A stretch of 36,321 nucleotides of DNA from an uncultured Kangiellaceae bacterium (GTDB lineage Bacteria > Pseudomonadota > Gammaproteobacteria > Enterobacterales > Kangiellaceae): NCBI GenBank assembly GCA_905479925.1, contig CAJQOL010000077.1, positions 1 through 36,321 on the forward strand. Direction: 5' to 3'. The position numbers were made by a program, and so were the translations under genes. A model generated the notes under the pieces. That model had not been told where the DNA came from. It saw nothing but the letters and a program-made list of their open reading frames with translations, and did not search any database. The first letter of the stretch is position 1. Each line of letters starts with the position of its first letter. Below are positions 1 through 8,382 of the stretch, one piece after another.

Positions 1-569
1 TTTCTTGAACTCATTGCCAAGCCGTTATCTTCACGAATAATTTCGCCCCCAACTATTTCAATTGGAAGGAACAAGTCTTTCACCATGGCGCTTAGGATCA
101 GGTACTGCTGGTAATCTTTTTTACCAAAAACGACTAAGTCCGGTTGAATAATATTAAAAAGTATCGTCACTACGGTAGCTACGCCCCTAAAATGTTCGGG
201 TCTACTTTCTCCGCAGAGGCGTTTGGTTAAACGGTTGACTTCAACACTGGTATTGGTCTGTGTTCCAAGTGGATAAATAATTTCATTGGTAGGGGTAAAT
301 AAAAAATCGACATCAATTGATTCTAGTTTATCTATGTCATCTTTTAATGTTCTAGGGTATTTATTAAGATCTTCATTTGCGCCAAATTGCATTGGGTTAA
401 CAAAAATACTACCTACTAAAATATCACAGTGGGCTTGAGCCAGTTTGAACAGCGAAAGGTGACCACGGTGAAGGTTACCCATTGTTGGAATAAAACCAAT
501 TTTCTTCCCTGCGTGTTTTAGTGCAGTTAATTCCTTTTGGATATCATGTGGGTCTTGGAATACTTTCAT
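1..569 (-). CDS. panC: Pantothenate synthetase, 3' end beyond window
   Basis: Joins pantoate and beta-alanine, using ATP through a pantoyl-adenylate intermediate, to make pantothenate (coenzyme A pathway, cytoplasm). Translating the minus strand from the ATG at 569-567 gives MKVFQDPHDIQKELTALK and then PTMGNLHRGHLSLF, the HIGH-type nucleotide-binding motif of the family. Further on come FVNPMQF, VVFGKKDYQQ and, at the window edge, MSSR, the start of the conserved MSSRN segment. About 189 of roughly 280 usual residues are present; the rest lies left of position 1. The start is 26 bp downstream of the panB stop, so the two are probably co-transcribed. Identification is firm; the missing C-terminal part cannot be judged. 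Confidence 0.96.
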   Translation of the reverse strand, partial: MKVFQDPHDIQKELTALKHAGKKIGFIPTMGNLHRGHLSLFKLAQAHCDILVGSIFVNPMQFGANEDLNKYPRTLKDDIDKLESIDVDFLFTPTNEIIYPLGTQTNTSVEVNRLTKRLCGESRPEHFRGVATVVTILFNIIQPDLVVFGKKDYQQYLILSAMVKDLFLPIEIVGGEIIREDNGLAMSSR

Positions 570-595
570 AGGGAGAAGCTTCTAAAAATCAAAAA

Positions 596-1396
596 TTAAT
601 TGAACTGGTGTTGTTCGCCTGGGAAACTGCGGTTCTTGACAGACTCTACATATTTAGCAATGGCAGCCTGCACCGAATTAATAGCATGATCTTCAAAGAA
701 GTTTTTTACAAACTTAGGTCTAAAATCGCCATTAAGTCCTAACATATCTTGAACCACTAGTACTTGTCCGTCAGTGACATTTCCGGCACCAATTCCAATG
801 GTCGGAATAGTCAGCTGTTCGGTTATCTTTTCTGCGAGTTCGGTCGGTACGCATTCCAATACCAACATATGGGCGCCAGCCTTTTCAACTGCTAGTGCAT
901 CTTTCAGAATTTTTTCTGCGCTTTCAGCGTTTCGCCCCTGAACTTTAAAGCCACCTAATGCGTCAACCGATTGAGGGGTTAACCCCAAATGTGCGCAGAC
1001 CGGAATTCCGCACTCAACCAGCTTTTTAATACTTGGGCAAAGCCATTCTCCACCCTCGAGTTTTACCATATTTGCGCCAGCCTGCATTAGTAATGCGGCA
1101 TTGGCTAGGGTTTGTTCTTCAGTGGCATAAGTCATATAAGAGAGGTCACTAATTAACAGTGAACCTTGATTGGTGCGAGCTACGCACTTGGTATGATATG
1201 CCATGTCTTCAATGGTAACCGGTACCGTTGACTGATGACCTTGCATAACCATGCCTAATGAGTCTCCGACTAGCATAACCTCAACTCCTTGCTCTGAGAT
1301 TAGCTTAGAAAAGCTAGCGTCATAGGCGGTAAGAACAGCTATTGGCTCACCGTTCATTTTTAATTGTTGTATGGTATGTAAAGTCTGCTTCTTCAT
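596..1396 (-). CDS. panB: 3-methyl-2-oxobutanoate hydroxymethyltransferase
   Basis: Transfers a hydroxymethyl group from 5,10-methylenetetrahydrofolate to alpha-ketoisovalerate, making ketopantoate, the first committed step to pantothenate. The 266-residue length matches the family. Visible landmarks are LTAYDASFSK near residue 22, the VGDSLGMV metal-site segment with Asp45, SDLSYMTY with Asp84, VKLEGG with Glu114 and LVLECVP with Glu181; by family knowledge these are the metal ligands and the general base. HLGLTPQSV and the late GIGAG (the sugar-phosphate-like loop) are also intact. It lies between the deoxynucleoside kinase gene (43 bp upstream) and panC (26 bp downstream) in the same direction. 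The folate-using step sits just downstream of folK. Confidence 0.97.
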   Translation of the reverse strand: MKKQTLHTIQQLKMNGEPIAVLTAYDASFSKLISEQGVEVMLVGDSLGMVMQGHQSTVPVTIEDMAYHTKCVARTNQGSLLISDLSYMTYATEEQTLANAALLMQAGANMVKLEGGEWLCPSIKKLVECGIPVCAHLGLTPQSVDALGGFKVQGRNAESAEKILKDALAVEKAGAHMLVLECVPTELAEKITEQLTIPTIGIGAGNVTDGQVLVVQDMLGLNGDFRPKFVKNFFEDHAINSVQAAIAKYVESVKNRSFPGEQHQFN

Positions 1397-1439
1397 AGCT
1401 TAGTCTCGTTTCGAAAAGGTGATTCTTTACTTATCGGTC

Positions 1440-2126
1440 CTATTTTAAAACCGTTGGATTAAAGTAGTGTCGTCCTTTCGTTGTCGTTTCAATCCGTTCA
1501 AGTAGCTGCTGGTAATGGTCATCATTATTCACTAAATCCATACCAGATGCATTCACTATTAACAGCGGCGATGAATTATAGTAGTGAAAATAATCAGTAT
1601 AAGCGGTTGATAGTCGATTCAGGTATTCATCGTTAATCGTATGCTCCATGGCAATTCCGCGTTTTCTGATTCTTTTTAACAAAATATCCGCAGGTGCTTG
1701 CAAGTAAATCACTAAGTCGGGTATCGGCGCGTCAATGGTTAAGTTTTCATAGACTTGTTCATAAAGGTTCAGTTCATCGGAGTCTAGCGTTACTCGGGCA
1801 AATAAACGATCTTTGTCCATTAGAAAGTCGGCAATATGATTAGGCGCAAACATGTCTGCTTGCTTTAATTCCTGTAACTGTCGACTACGTTGGAATAAAA
1901 AATACAATTGAGCAGGCAAAGCCCCTGCTTTCGGATCTTGGTAAAATTTCTCTAAGAACGGGTTATCTGCAGCACCTTCTAACAGTAACTCCGCTTGAAA
2001 CGAATTAGCTAACTTTTTAGCCAGGGTCGTTTTACCGACTCCTATTGGCCCTTCTACCGCAATGAACGTTTTATTGGACTTGGGGGGCTCTATTGCTGTT
2101 GATTTAGTTGGCATTGTTTCTGTCAC
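1440..2126 (-). CDS. Deoxynucleoside kinase (dAK/dCK/dGK family)
   Basis: Probably phosphorylates a deoxyribonucleoside (deoxyadenosine, deoxycytidine or deoxyguanosine) for dNTP salvage; the substrate cannot be read from sequence. A P-loop, GPIGVGKTT, sits at residues 26-34. Glu50, the FLFQRSRQ segment near 77-84 and the MDKDR motif near 103-107 match the substrate-binding and catalytic positions of the family. The Arg-rich lid is KRIRKRG near 151-157. The start is a GTG at 2126 whose GTGA overlaps the folK stop by 4 bp, suggesting translational coupling; an in-frame ATG at 2114 is an alternative start. The N-terminal 20 residues before the P-loop strand are polar and look like a flexible tail. 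An early folK-panB neighbourhood is a slightly unexpected place for a salvage kinase. Confidence 0.88.
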   Translation of the reverse strand: MTETMPTKSTAIEPPKSNKTFIAVEGPIGVGKTTLAKKLANSFQAELLLEGAADNPFLEKFYQDPKAGALPAQLYFLFQRSRQLQELKQADMFAPNHIADFLMDKDRLFARVTLDSDELNLYEQVYENLTIDAPIPDLVIYLQAPADILLKRIRKRGIAMEHTINDEYLNRLSTAYTDYFHYYNSSPLLIVNASGMDLVNNDDHYQQLLERIETTTKGRHYFNPTVLK

Positions 2127-2605
2127 AGCTTATGGATTCCTACTAGCGATAAAGTGTTTTTGATTTCAGCCGCTAGGCTACCATCAGGTAATTGAATATC
2201 TGGTTCAATCTCTAAAAGTGGCAAAATAACAAAAGCTCGCTCTTTCATGCCATAGTGAGGAACGGTAAGGCGCTCGCATTGAATAGTCTGCTCAGCATAT
2301 AGTATCAAATCGAGATCTAATGTACGAGGGCCCCATCGTTCAAATTTTCTGACTCTTCCTTGTTGTTTTTCAATAGCTTGTAGCTCATCAAGCAAAGGAA
2401 GGGGTGACAGGCTCGTGGATATCTTAACAACGGCGTTGATATATTGGTTTTGATCTTGAGGACCCATTGGTTCACTTTGATAAAGGCTAGAGCTACTAAT
2501 TAGCTTTGTCTGCGGCAGCTTTGAAATCGCATTCACAGCTTGTTTTATCTGGCTAATGGGAGACTCGAGATTTGAACCCAAACCAATATAAACATCTTGA
2601 TTCAT
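2123..2605 (-). CDS. folK: HPPK, 6-hydroxymethyl-7,8-dihydropterin pyrophosphokinase
   Basis: Transfers pyrophosphate from ATP to 6-hydroxymethyl-dihydropterin, giving the substrate of dihydropteroate synthase in folate synthesis. VYIGLGSNL at the N-terminus, LYQSEPMGPQDQNQYINAVV, GRVRKFERWGPRTLDLDLI (the HPPK signature with the two metal-binding Asp residues) and the VPHYGMKERAFVLPL-type segment are all present. The ATG at 2605 is preferred over the upstream TTG at 2617 and ATG at 2611. GGA lies 7 bases before it, and the resulting N-terminus (MNQDVYIGLGSN) has the usual short lead. The 160-residue product is of normal length. It follows pcnB, a common gammaproteobacterial pairing, and overlaps the kinase gene by 4 bp. 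Confidence 0.96.
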   Translation of the reverse strand: MNQDVYIGLGSNLESPISQIKQAVNAISKLPQTKLISSSSLYQSEPMGPQDQNQYINAVVKISTSLSPLPLLDELQAIEKQQGRVRKFERWGPRTLDLDLILYAEQTIQCERLTVPHYGMKERAFVILPLLEIEPDIQLPDGSLAAEIKNTLSLVGIHKL

Positions 2606-2671
2606 TGACATATCCAACTAGTTAGCGCGAAATCAACCAATAGAAACCCTGCTATTTAAGTTAATTATTCA

Positions 2672-4078
2672 CTAATTTGAGGGTGGTCCTGAGCGTTTCT
2701 TTTTAGATTTAAATCGTCGCTTTTTTTTAGGTGGGTGGCTAACGCTATTCAACATCTTGTTTTGTTCTAAATCGTCCGCCTCTTGAAAATCGGTCCACCA
2801 TTTTGAAAGCTTTTGTAGTTCGGCGTCATCCCCTGCCCGCAGACATAAGAAATCATAAGCAGCTCTAAAGCGTTGGTGTTGAAAAACGCTGTAAACATTT
2901 TTCTTTCTAAGATTGGAAAGTCGATTTTGTAGCGCCCAGATTTCTTTAGCAACCATTGAAAAACGCTTTGGAATTCCAATTGTCTGTCGTTGCTTTTCCA
3001 TCACTTGAGTCGCAGCCTTTTGGTTCGCTTCGTAGAAAGGCAGCTTTTTGCCAATTAGTTGTTGAGCTTTTTGTTGAAGCGGTGCCCATAGAAATACGGC
3101 GTATAAAAAGGCTGGTGTTACTGGTAGTTGGGATTTAATTCGTTTATCGGTGCTTTGCAGAGCCATTTTTATAAACTGCTCAAATTGCTGAGTTTCAAAG
3201 CTTTCCGGCTTTTGTTCGAGAGCGGTTATGGTTTGAGAAAAAAGGTATCTTGCTACATTTCTTTCTCGTAATGCATTCCAAGTCGATTCTGCACTGCCTG
3301 AAAGCAACATTTTATTGCTTTCATCCCAAAGCCTAGCGGAGGATACATGGGTTAGTAATTCCGACAACTGCGGTATTGGTTTGGCTGTTTCACTGCCGAT
3401 TGTTAAGTTGAGTTTACATGCTAGCCTTATTGCCCTAAGAATTCTAACGGGATCTTCTCGGTAACGATCTTCCGGTTCGCCAATTAGTCTAAGCTTTCTT
3501 TCCGCTAAGTCATTTAAACCGTTTGTATAATCTATAACTGAAAAATCTCTAACCGTGTAATACAGTGCATTGAGGGTAAAGTCGCGCCTAAACGCATCGT
3601 CGACCATGTTTCCGTAAACATTATCACGCATCAACATGCCGTGATCACTGGTTCTCGACTGGTCGTTTTTGTTTCCTGTTTTCTTTGTTTTTTGAGGCTC
3701 GTCATGATTGGCTCTGAAAGTGGCGACTTCAATAACTTCCCGACCATAGAGGATATGAGCTAATCGGAATCGACGTCCTATCAAGCGCGAGTTTTTGAAT
3801 ATTGATTTGACCTGCTCTGGCGTCGCATCGGTAGCTACGTCAAAATCTTTTGGCTGTAAACCAAGCAAAATATCTCTTACGCCGCCTCCTACTAAATAGG
3901 CTTGAAAGCCATTTTCATTGAGTTTGTAGAGGACTTTTAAAGCATTTTTACTGATCTTTTTCCGAGAGACACAGTGTTGGTCACGCTTAAGTATTACCGC
4001 CTCAGAGTCGGAGGCGTTACTAGTTGTCGCTTTTTTACTAGCAGTGCGAGAAAACAGGCGCTTAAATAGACCGCTCAT
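2672..4078 (-). CDS. pcnB: Poly(A) polymerase I
   Basis: Adds 3' poly(A) tails to RNAs, which promotes their degradation. The class II nucleotidyltransferase core is clear: YLVGGGVRDILLG at about 61-73 and KDFDVATDATPEQV at 77-90, with catalytic Asp78 and Asp80. RRFRLAHILYG, the RRDFTLNALYY metal-site segment, and EDPVRILRAIRLACKL of the neck region follow. The C-terminus ends in a strongly basic tail (KKKRRFKSKKKR), as in bacterial poly(A) polymerases, where it helps bind RNA. The length of 468 residues is normal. The RRDFTLNALYY plus basic-tail pattern favours PcnB over CCA-adding enzyme. The gene starts 15 bp after the pepB stop. Confidence 0.95.
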   Translation of the reverse strand: MSGLFKRLFSRTASKKATTSNASDSEAVILKRDQHCVSRKKISKNALKVLYKLNENGFQAYLVGGGVRDILLGLQPKDFDVATDATPEQVKSIFKNSRLIGRRFRLAHILYGREVIEVATFRANHDEPQKTKKTGNKNDQSRTSDHGMLMRDNVYGNMVDDAFRRDFTLNALYYTVRDFSVIDYTNGLNDLAERKLRLIGEPEDRYREDPVRILRAIRLACKLNLTIGSETAKPIPQLSELLTHVSSARLWDESNKMLLSGSAESTWNALRERNVARYLFSQTITALEQKPESFETQQFEQFIKMALQSTDKRIKSQLPVTPAFLYAVFLWAPLQQKAQQLIGKKLPFYEANQKAATQVMEKQRQTIGIPKRFSMVAKEIWALQNRLSNLRKKNVYSVFQHQRFRAAYDFLCLRAGDDAELQKLSKWWTDFQEADDLEQNKMLNSVSHPPKKKRRFKSKKKRSGPPSN

Positions 4079-4093
4079 TGATCCGATAACAAC

Positions 4094-5395
4094 CTAAAGT
4101 TTGCACAAAAAATGAGCGATATTACGAATGCCACGACCAGTAGCTCCCGCCGAGAAAAGGCTATTTGAGCCATCGCGATAACAAGCTGCCAAATCAAGAT
4201 GGATCCATGTTTTGTTTTCAAAATCGACAAAGCGAGATAAAAAACCTGCCGCATTGCTAGCGCCTCCAACACCACCGCCTGGCTGTGGTTTGCTATTAGC
4301 AGTAGTTGCATAATCGGAAGGGCAATTTTCTTGATGAAAAGGCTCTAAAGGCAATCGCCATATTGGGTCATGCTGCTGTTTTGATATCTGTTCAAACTGT
4401 TGACAAATTTCATCATTCATACTGAACATGGCATTGTAATGGTCGCCCATTGCCACACAAGCAGCACCGGTAAGTGTTGCTGCGTCTATGATAACTGGCG
4501 CGTTACTTTCATCGGCAAGAATTAATCCGTCGGCTAATACTAATCTGCCTTCGGCATCGGTGTTTACAACTTCAACGCTAACACCGTTTTTATATTTTAA
4601 AATATCAGATAGTTTATAGGCGTGTCCGCTGACTAAATTTTCAGCACAACATAGATATAACTTAACGCGTTTGTTTAGACCGTTTGTAATTGCAAGGGCT
4701 AGTCCCGCAGCGATCGTTGCCGCGCCGCCCATGTCGCTTTTCATGTGCAACATTCCAACGCTCGATTTCATGCTATAACCACCGCTATCAAAAGTGATCC
4801 CTTTACCAACCAAAGCGGCCGCTGGAGGAGTATCCTGCATACCTTTCGGGCAGAAGTCTAACTCCAGTAAAGCTGGCTCTCGTTGGCTACCACGGCCTAC
4901 GTTAAAGATACCAACTAAACCGGCCTCGTTAAGTGCTTCGCCGCTAATAATTTGATAACTTATTTGCTCTTCGTCTAACTGACTAATAAACTCCCCGGCG
5001 CGAGTAGCAAGTTGCATGGGTGAAAGGTCTTCAGGGCTCATGTTAATTAGCTTCTTGGCCCAACCGAAAGTTTTTATGCGGGCGTCTAGTTCAGCGGACT
5101 CTTTTTCGTTTAAGTCGGCAAACTCAATTTCAGGTATTGACTTAGGTGATGAAACACCTTGCCAGAAATGCCACTGAGACTCTAAATCCCAAGTACCACT
5201 CAATCTAAAAGACGGTATTTTCATAGAGGCTAACTGACGAGCCGCTTTTTGTACTTTCAGGCGCTCGTCTAAGCTGTCTTCTTGAGAGCTTAAATGAATG
5301 ATGGCACCTTTTGCGGAGAAACTAACTAAACTATCTTTCCCCCATTGTCTTGAGCTATTTTGGAATGAAAGTTCTACTTCAAAATGTTGACTCAT
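4094..5395 (-). CDS. pepB: M17 leucyl aminopeptidase, PepB type
   Basis: Cytoplasmic metallo-aminopeptidase that removes N-terminal residues from peptides. The 433-residue chain has an N-terminal domain with no catalytic motif and a C-terminal M17 catalytic domain. Two-metal-site residues are visible as GKGITFDSGGYSMK (Lys198, Asp203, Lys210), MKSDMGGAA (Asp221) and the family signature NTDAEGRLVLADGL (Asp280, Glu282). The length and the short N-terminal domain resemble PepB (about 427 residues) rather than the roughly 500-residue PepA. The start has AGGA 7 bases upstream. The gene lies 46 bp after ribA and 15 bp before pcnB. The PepB versus PepA call is inference from length and N-terminus. 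Confidence 0.9.
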   Translation of the reverse strand: MSQHFEVELSFQNSSRQWGKDSLVSFSAKGAIIHLSSQEDSLDERLKVQKAARQLASMKIPSFRLSGTWDLESQWHFWQGVSSPKSIPEIEFADLNEKESAELDARIKTFGWAKKLINMSPEDLSPMQLATRAGEFISQLDEEQISYQIISGEALNEAGLVGIFNVGRGSQREPALLELDFCPKGMQDTPPAAALVGKGITFDSGGYSMKSSVGMLHMKSDMGGAATIAAGLALAITNGLNKRVKLYLCCAENLVSGHAYKLSDILKYKNGVSVEVVNTDAEGRLVLADGLILADESNAPVIIDAATLTGAACVAMGDHYNAMFSMNDEICQQFEQISKQQHDPIWRLPLEPFHQENCPSDYATTANSKPQPGGGVGGASNAAGFLSRFVDFENKTWIHLDLAACYRDGSNSLFSAGATGRGIRNIAHFLCKL

Positions 5396-5441
5396 TGTTG
5401 ATTCCTATTTGGCAAAAATATTGAATTGATTAATTATTGTT

Positions 5442-6041
5442 TTAAAGCAAATGACCCATTTTGCCGGTTTTGGTCGACAGATACTCTTCATTATGTGGGT
5501 TCTTTCCAAATTTTAGCGGTACTCGTTCTACAATGTCTATCTTTGCAGCTTTAAGCGCTTGTACTTTTTTTGGATTATTGGTCATTAAACGAACTTTAGA
5601 AATACCAAGCACCTTCAAAAGGTCAGCTGCTACGTCAAATTTGCGTTGGTCGGCTTCAAACCCTAAATTGATATTGGCCTCAACGGTATCTTGGCCTAAA
5701 TCTTGCAACGCATAGGCTTTTATCTTGTTGACCAGACCTATACCACGCCCCTCTTGTCTAAGGTATATAACGATCCCTCTGCCTTCTACGGCTATTTTTT
5801 GAAGAGCGGCGTCTAATTGAGGGCCACAGTCACACCTTAAGCTCGAAAATGCGTCGCCGGTTAAACATTCAGAGTGAACTCTAGCTAATACGGGCTCTTG
5901 GGTTGTTAAGTCCCCCATGCCTAAACCGACATGCTCTTTTCCATCGCTATTAGTTTCTAACGCATAGAGGGTGAAATCTCCCCATTTAGTTGGAAGTTTT
6001 GCTTGCACCGCGTGCGGTGACTCTGTTTCTAATTTGCTCAT
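5442..6041 (-). CDS. ribA: GTP cyclohydrolase II
   Basis: Hydrolyses GTP to 2,5-diamino-6-ribosylamino-pyrimidinone 5'-phosphate plus formate and pyrophosphate, the first step of riboflavin synthesis. The 199-residue, stand-alone RibA has no fused DHBP synthase domain. Zinc ligands appear as [18 protein letters not shown], with Cys59, Cys70 and Cys72 at the same spacing as the E. coli enzyme. [21 protein letters not shown] is the GTP-binding and catalytic loop, and the typical [11 protein letters not shown] segment is near the C-terminus. It is the first gene of the leftward run in this window and is divergent from the S41-like lipoprotein gene. I looked upstream for an FMN riboswitch and did not see one. 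Confidence 0.96.
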   Translation of the reverse strand: MSKLETESPHAVQAKLPTKWGDFTLYALETNSDGKEHVGLGMGDLTTQEPVLARVHSECLTGDAFSSLRCDCGPQLDAALQKIAVEGRGIVIYLRQEGRGIGLVNKIKAYALQDLGQDTVEANINLGFEADQRKFDVAADLLKVLGISKVRLMTNNPKKVQALKAAKIDIVERVPLKFGKNPHNEEYLSTKTGKMGHLL

Positions 6042-6274
6042 GGTTTTCGGCTTGCACCTAGTTTCATTGTGGCACTCATGGATAATATCTATGGAGTCTA
6101 ATTAATATAATACGAAAGTGAAGAGCTTTTGGAGCCTAAATCCACGCTGGAGCGAGTATTTTACACGCTATCGGTGGTAAAGGGTAATTTGGTTTTAGAC
6201 TATAGGCAAGTTACAATTAACTATTATTATCCTAAATGGTTGAGTGCTACTTGTTACGTCTTTTTTACCAATCT

Positions 6275-7858
6275 ATGACCAAGCTAATACCGCTTATTGT
6301 TCTGTTAACTCTATTGAGCGGTTGTGCGTCTATTGGGGGGCAGAAAAAGGTTAGTACTAACCAGCAGGTTAATGTCCTTAAGCCTTCAAATTTGGCAAGC
6401 TCAGCAGTTGCCGCTGAATTATTGCACCGTGATGTTGACCAATTGGTCACCCTAGTTGAGCAGGTCCACCCCGAACCCTACAGCCTGATATCAAAGCAAC
6501 AACTGCTTAATAAGGCAAATGAGATTAAACAATCTATTAACTATCCACTGAAACGCCGTGAGTTTTACTTGAAATTGGCGCCGTTGATAACCGCACTTTC
6601 CGATGTTCACTCGACCTTAAACCTACCTCAGAAACTCAATCAAACATTTGCTGAAAAAGCGCTTTCTTCTGGGCTTTTTCCATTAGCGGTACTGTATGAA
6701 GATTATGGCCTTTTTGTTGCGACGGACTTGTCTGGGCGACCGCAGGTTCCTATTGGGGCAAAGTTGGTAGCAATTAATCACTTACCCATTGAATATTTAG
6801 TGTCAGCCATGAAGCGGATTACTTCCTATGAAACAGAAACCGGCTTAAGACGAAGAATTCAGGTTGATTTTGCATGGCTACTGGCGGACCTAGGCTTAGC
6901 TACCGAACGCTATCATGTTAAATATGAATATGAATCAGTAACCTACCAAGTCGACCTTGCTGGGTTAAGTATTGAATCTACCGATGACTATATGGCGGAA
7001 AGTTCAACAACTAAGAATCAAGACGCTAATATTGAAGAGCAGCCAAAAGCAAAGGCGTCATTTTATGGTAGTAGCCTCTTAACCGGCGGAACTGGGCTCA
7101 TTTGGTTTAACGACTTTAATGAAGATCCTGAAACTTTTGATACCTATCTGGATTCACAATTTGAGCGCTTTGCCCTGCAAGGGGTTAGCAATCTAGTGAT
7201 CGATGTTAGATACAATGACGGTGGTTTGTCACAGAACATAAAAAATCTGCTGTCTCGTTTAACAAAGGAGCCGCTTGAGTGGTATAAAAGCGGAGAAATT
7301 AAAGTCAGTGAGTCTCTAAAATTAAAGCATCAAGAAGCTACCCGAGAACGCCGTAAAAAAAAATACGAGTGGGGATTGCAATGGTTGCCTTTGGAGTGGA
7401 CCGATGCTTTGCAGTATAAAATTTTATGGGGTGATATTGGTGAAAGCATCGATATTGGCTTTTCTTCAATTTCCGCTAGTGAACATTTACATTTTAAGCA
7501 AGTCGTGGTTTTAACTAATGGTTATTGTTATTCAGCTTGTAGTGCTTTTGTGGCAGCTGTTAACCAACACGAGTTGGCCTATACTCTGGGGGAAACTGCC
7601 GGCAGCATTGCACAGGTCCAATATGCTTATCCGATTGAACTGGTTTTAAGCCATTCCCAGCTAGCGCTTTCATTGCCAACTATTAAGCTCTCTTTTGACT
7701 CTTCGTTATACAACAGAAATGAGCAGATGATGAAAGAACAAAGCCTTATTCAGCCTCAAAAGGGGATTCGCCGCACGATTGAAGGGGTAAAAAAACGTCA
7801 AGACTCGAGTTTGAGAGCTGCTTTAAACTATCTTGAAAAACACACGGATGGTAACTGA
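6275..7858 (+). CDS. S41-family protease-like lipoprotein
   Basis: Probable periplasmic or outer-membrane lipoprotein related to S41 (C-terminal-processing/tricorn-like) serine peptidases. The chosen ATG at 6275 gives MTKLIPLIVLLTLLSGC, a compact lipoprotein signal with lipobox LSGC; an ATG at 6236 would add 13 residues ahead of it. A helical N-terminal region with DVHSTLNLP precedes a region where a PDZ domain is often found (GAKLVAINHLPIEYL). The S41 core shows LVIDVRYNDGG and VVLTNGYCYSACSAFVAAV. By alignment of motifs the Ser of YSACS (residue 420) is the candidate nucleophile. The catalytic Lys cannot be assigned with confidence, so activity is uncertain. Substrate is unknown. It stands alone between ribA (divergent) and the small gene at 7950. 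Confidence 0.72.
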   Translation: MTKLIPLIVLLTLLSGCASIGGQKKVSTNQQVNVLKPSNLASSAVAAELLHRDVDQLVTLVEQVHPEPYSLISKQQLLNKANEIKQSINYPLKRREFYLKLAPLITALSDVHSTLNLPQKLNQTFAEKALSSGLFPLAVLYEDYGLFVATDLSGRPQVPIGAKLVAINHLPIEYLVSAMKRITSYETETGLRRRIQVDFAWLLADLGLATERYHVKYEYESVTYQVDLAGLSIESTDDYMAESSTTKNQDANIEEQPKAKASFYGSSLLTGGTGLIWFNDFNEDPETFDTYLDSQFERFALQGVSNLVIDVRYNDGGLSQNIKNLLSRLTKEPLEWYKSGEIKVSESLKLKHQEATRERRKKKYEWGLQWLPLEWTDALQYKILWGDIGESIDIGFSSISASEHLHFKQVVVLTNGYCYSACSAFVAAVNQHELAYTLGETAGSIAQVQYAYPIELVLSHSQLALSLPTIKLSFDSSLYNRNEQMMKEQSLIQPQKGIRRTIEGVKKRQDSSLRAALNYLEKHTDGN

Positions 7859-7949
7859 GTCGGATTTGGCGCTAAATTCGCCATATTTTTTGAGCAGTAA
7901 CGGTTTTTAACAACTATGCTTAAAACAAGATGAATTTAAGGAGTTAAAG

Positions 7950-8219
7950 ATGGCTAAGTGGGTTACAAAAGAGTTAGAAAGTCTATTGCATCAGATTAAT
8001 GAAGTGCCATATACCGATGACCGGGAAAAGCAGCAATTAACCATATTAATGAATGGTTTTGCACAACTCAACAATAAAGTCATGGATAAAGCGGCGGTCA
8101 AAACACGTAAAGAATTTAGAGGGTGGAGTTTGGATGACATCTCTCCCGCACCCAAAAAGAAAGATAAAGTTGAGGATAGTACTGCTGACGAGTTAACGCG
8201 CTTAAGACCTATTCGTTAA
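7950..8219 (+). CDS. Uncharacterised 89-residue protein
   Basis: I do not recognise this family. AAGGAG lies 7-8 bases before the ATG, a terminator follows directly, and the codon use reads normally, so it is very likely a real gene. The product is small, charged and predicted soluble, with no signal peptide, membrane segment or cysteine. The first 60 residues look alpha-helical; the C-terminal 30 (APKKKDKVEDSTADELTRL) are Lys/Asp/Glu-rich and probably disordered. An R-G-W-S motif at residues 56-59 links the two parts. It lies 91 bp after the S41-like gene and 163 bp before miaB. The terminator means it is not co-transcribed with miaB by simple read-through. Confidence 0.75.
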   Translation: MAKWVTKELESLLHQINEVPYTDDREKQQLTILMNGFAQLNNKVMDKAAVKTRKEFRGWSLDDISPAPKKKDKVEDSTADELTRLRPIR

Positions 8220-8250
8220 TTCCGAGACAAATTCCGTTATTTTTAGTGCC

Positions 8251-8276
8251 AAAAGGGCTTTTAAGCCCTTTTATTT
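8251..8276 (+). terminator. Rho-independent terminator after 89-residue gene
   Basis: AAAAGGGCTT and AAGCCCTTTT form a perfect 10-bp inverted repeat around a TT centre, with a GGGCTT/AAGCCC core and a T-rich tail (TTTTATTT). The A-rich left arm means it could also act on the opposite strand. It sits 31 bases after the stop of the 89-residue gene and before the miaB promoter. Confidence 0.88.
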
Positions 8277-8329
8277 GACTATTTTAAATGCTACTCACCT
8301 TCTCCTTATAGCCCTGATAGCCTTGTCAA

Positions 8330-8338
8330 TGCTATAAT
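8330..8338 (+). promoter_or_regulatory. Extended -10 promoter for miaB cluster
   Basis: TGCTATAAT is a perfect extended -10 element (TGn plus TATAAT), 44 bases before the miaB ATG and just after the terminator. No good -35 hexamer is seen at 16-18 bp, as is common for extended -10 promoters. It would drive miaB-ybeZ-ybeY. Confidence 0.6.
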
Positions 8339-8382
8339 CCGCGCCCAAATTTCATTTCACTATTGCGGTTTTAAACTAGTTC

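Noticed and set aside
6106..6111. TATAAT between ribA and the S41-like gene
   Set aside because: No -35 at a usual distance and AT-rich surroundings; too weak to call as a promoter.
6042..6274. Possible FMN riboswitch upstream of ribA
   Set aside because: None of the conserved RFN-element sequence blocks was recognised; the region is also shared with a divergent gene.
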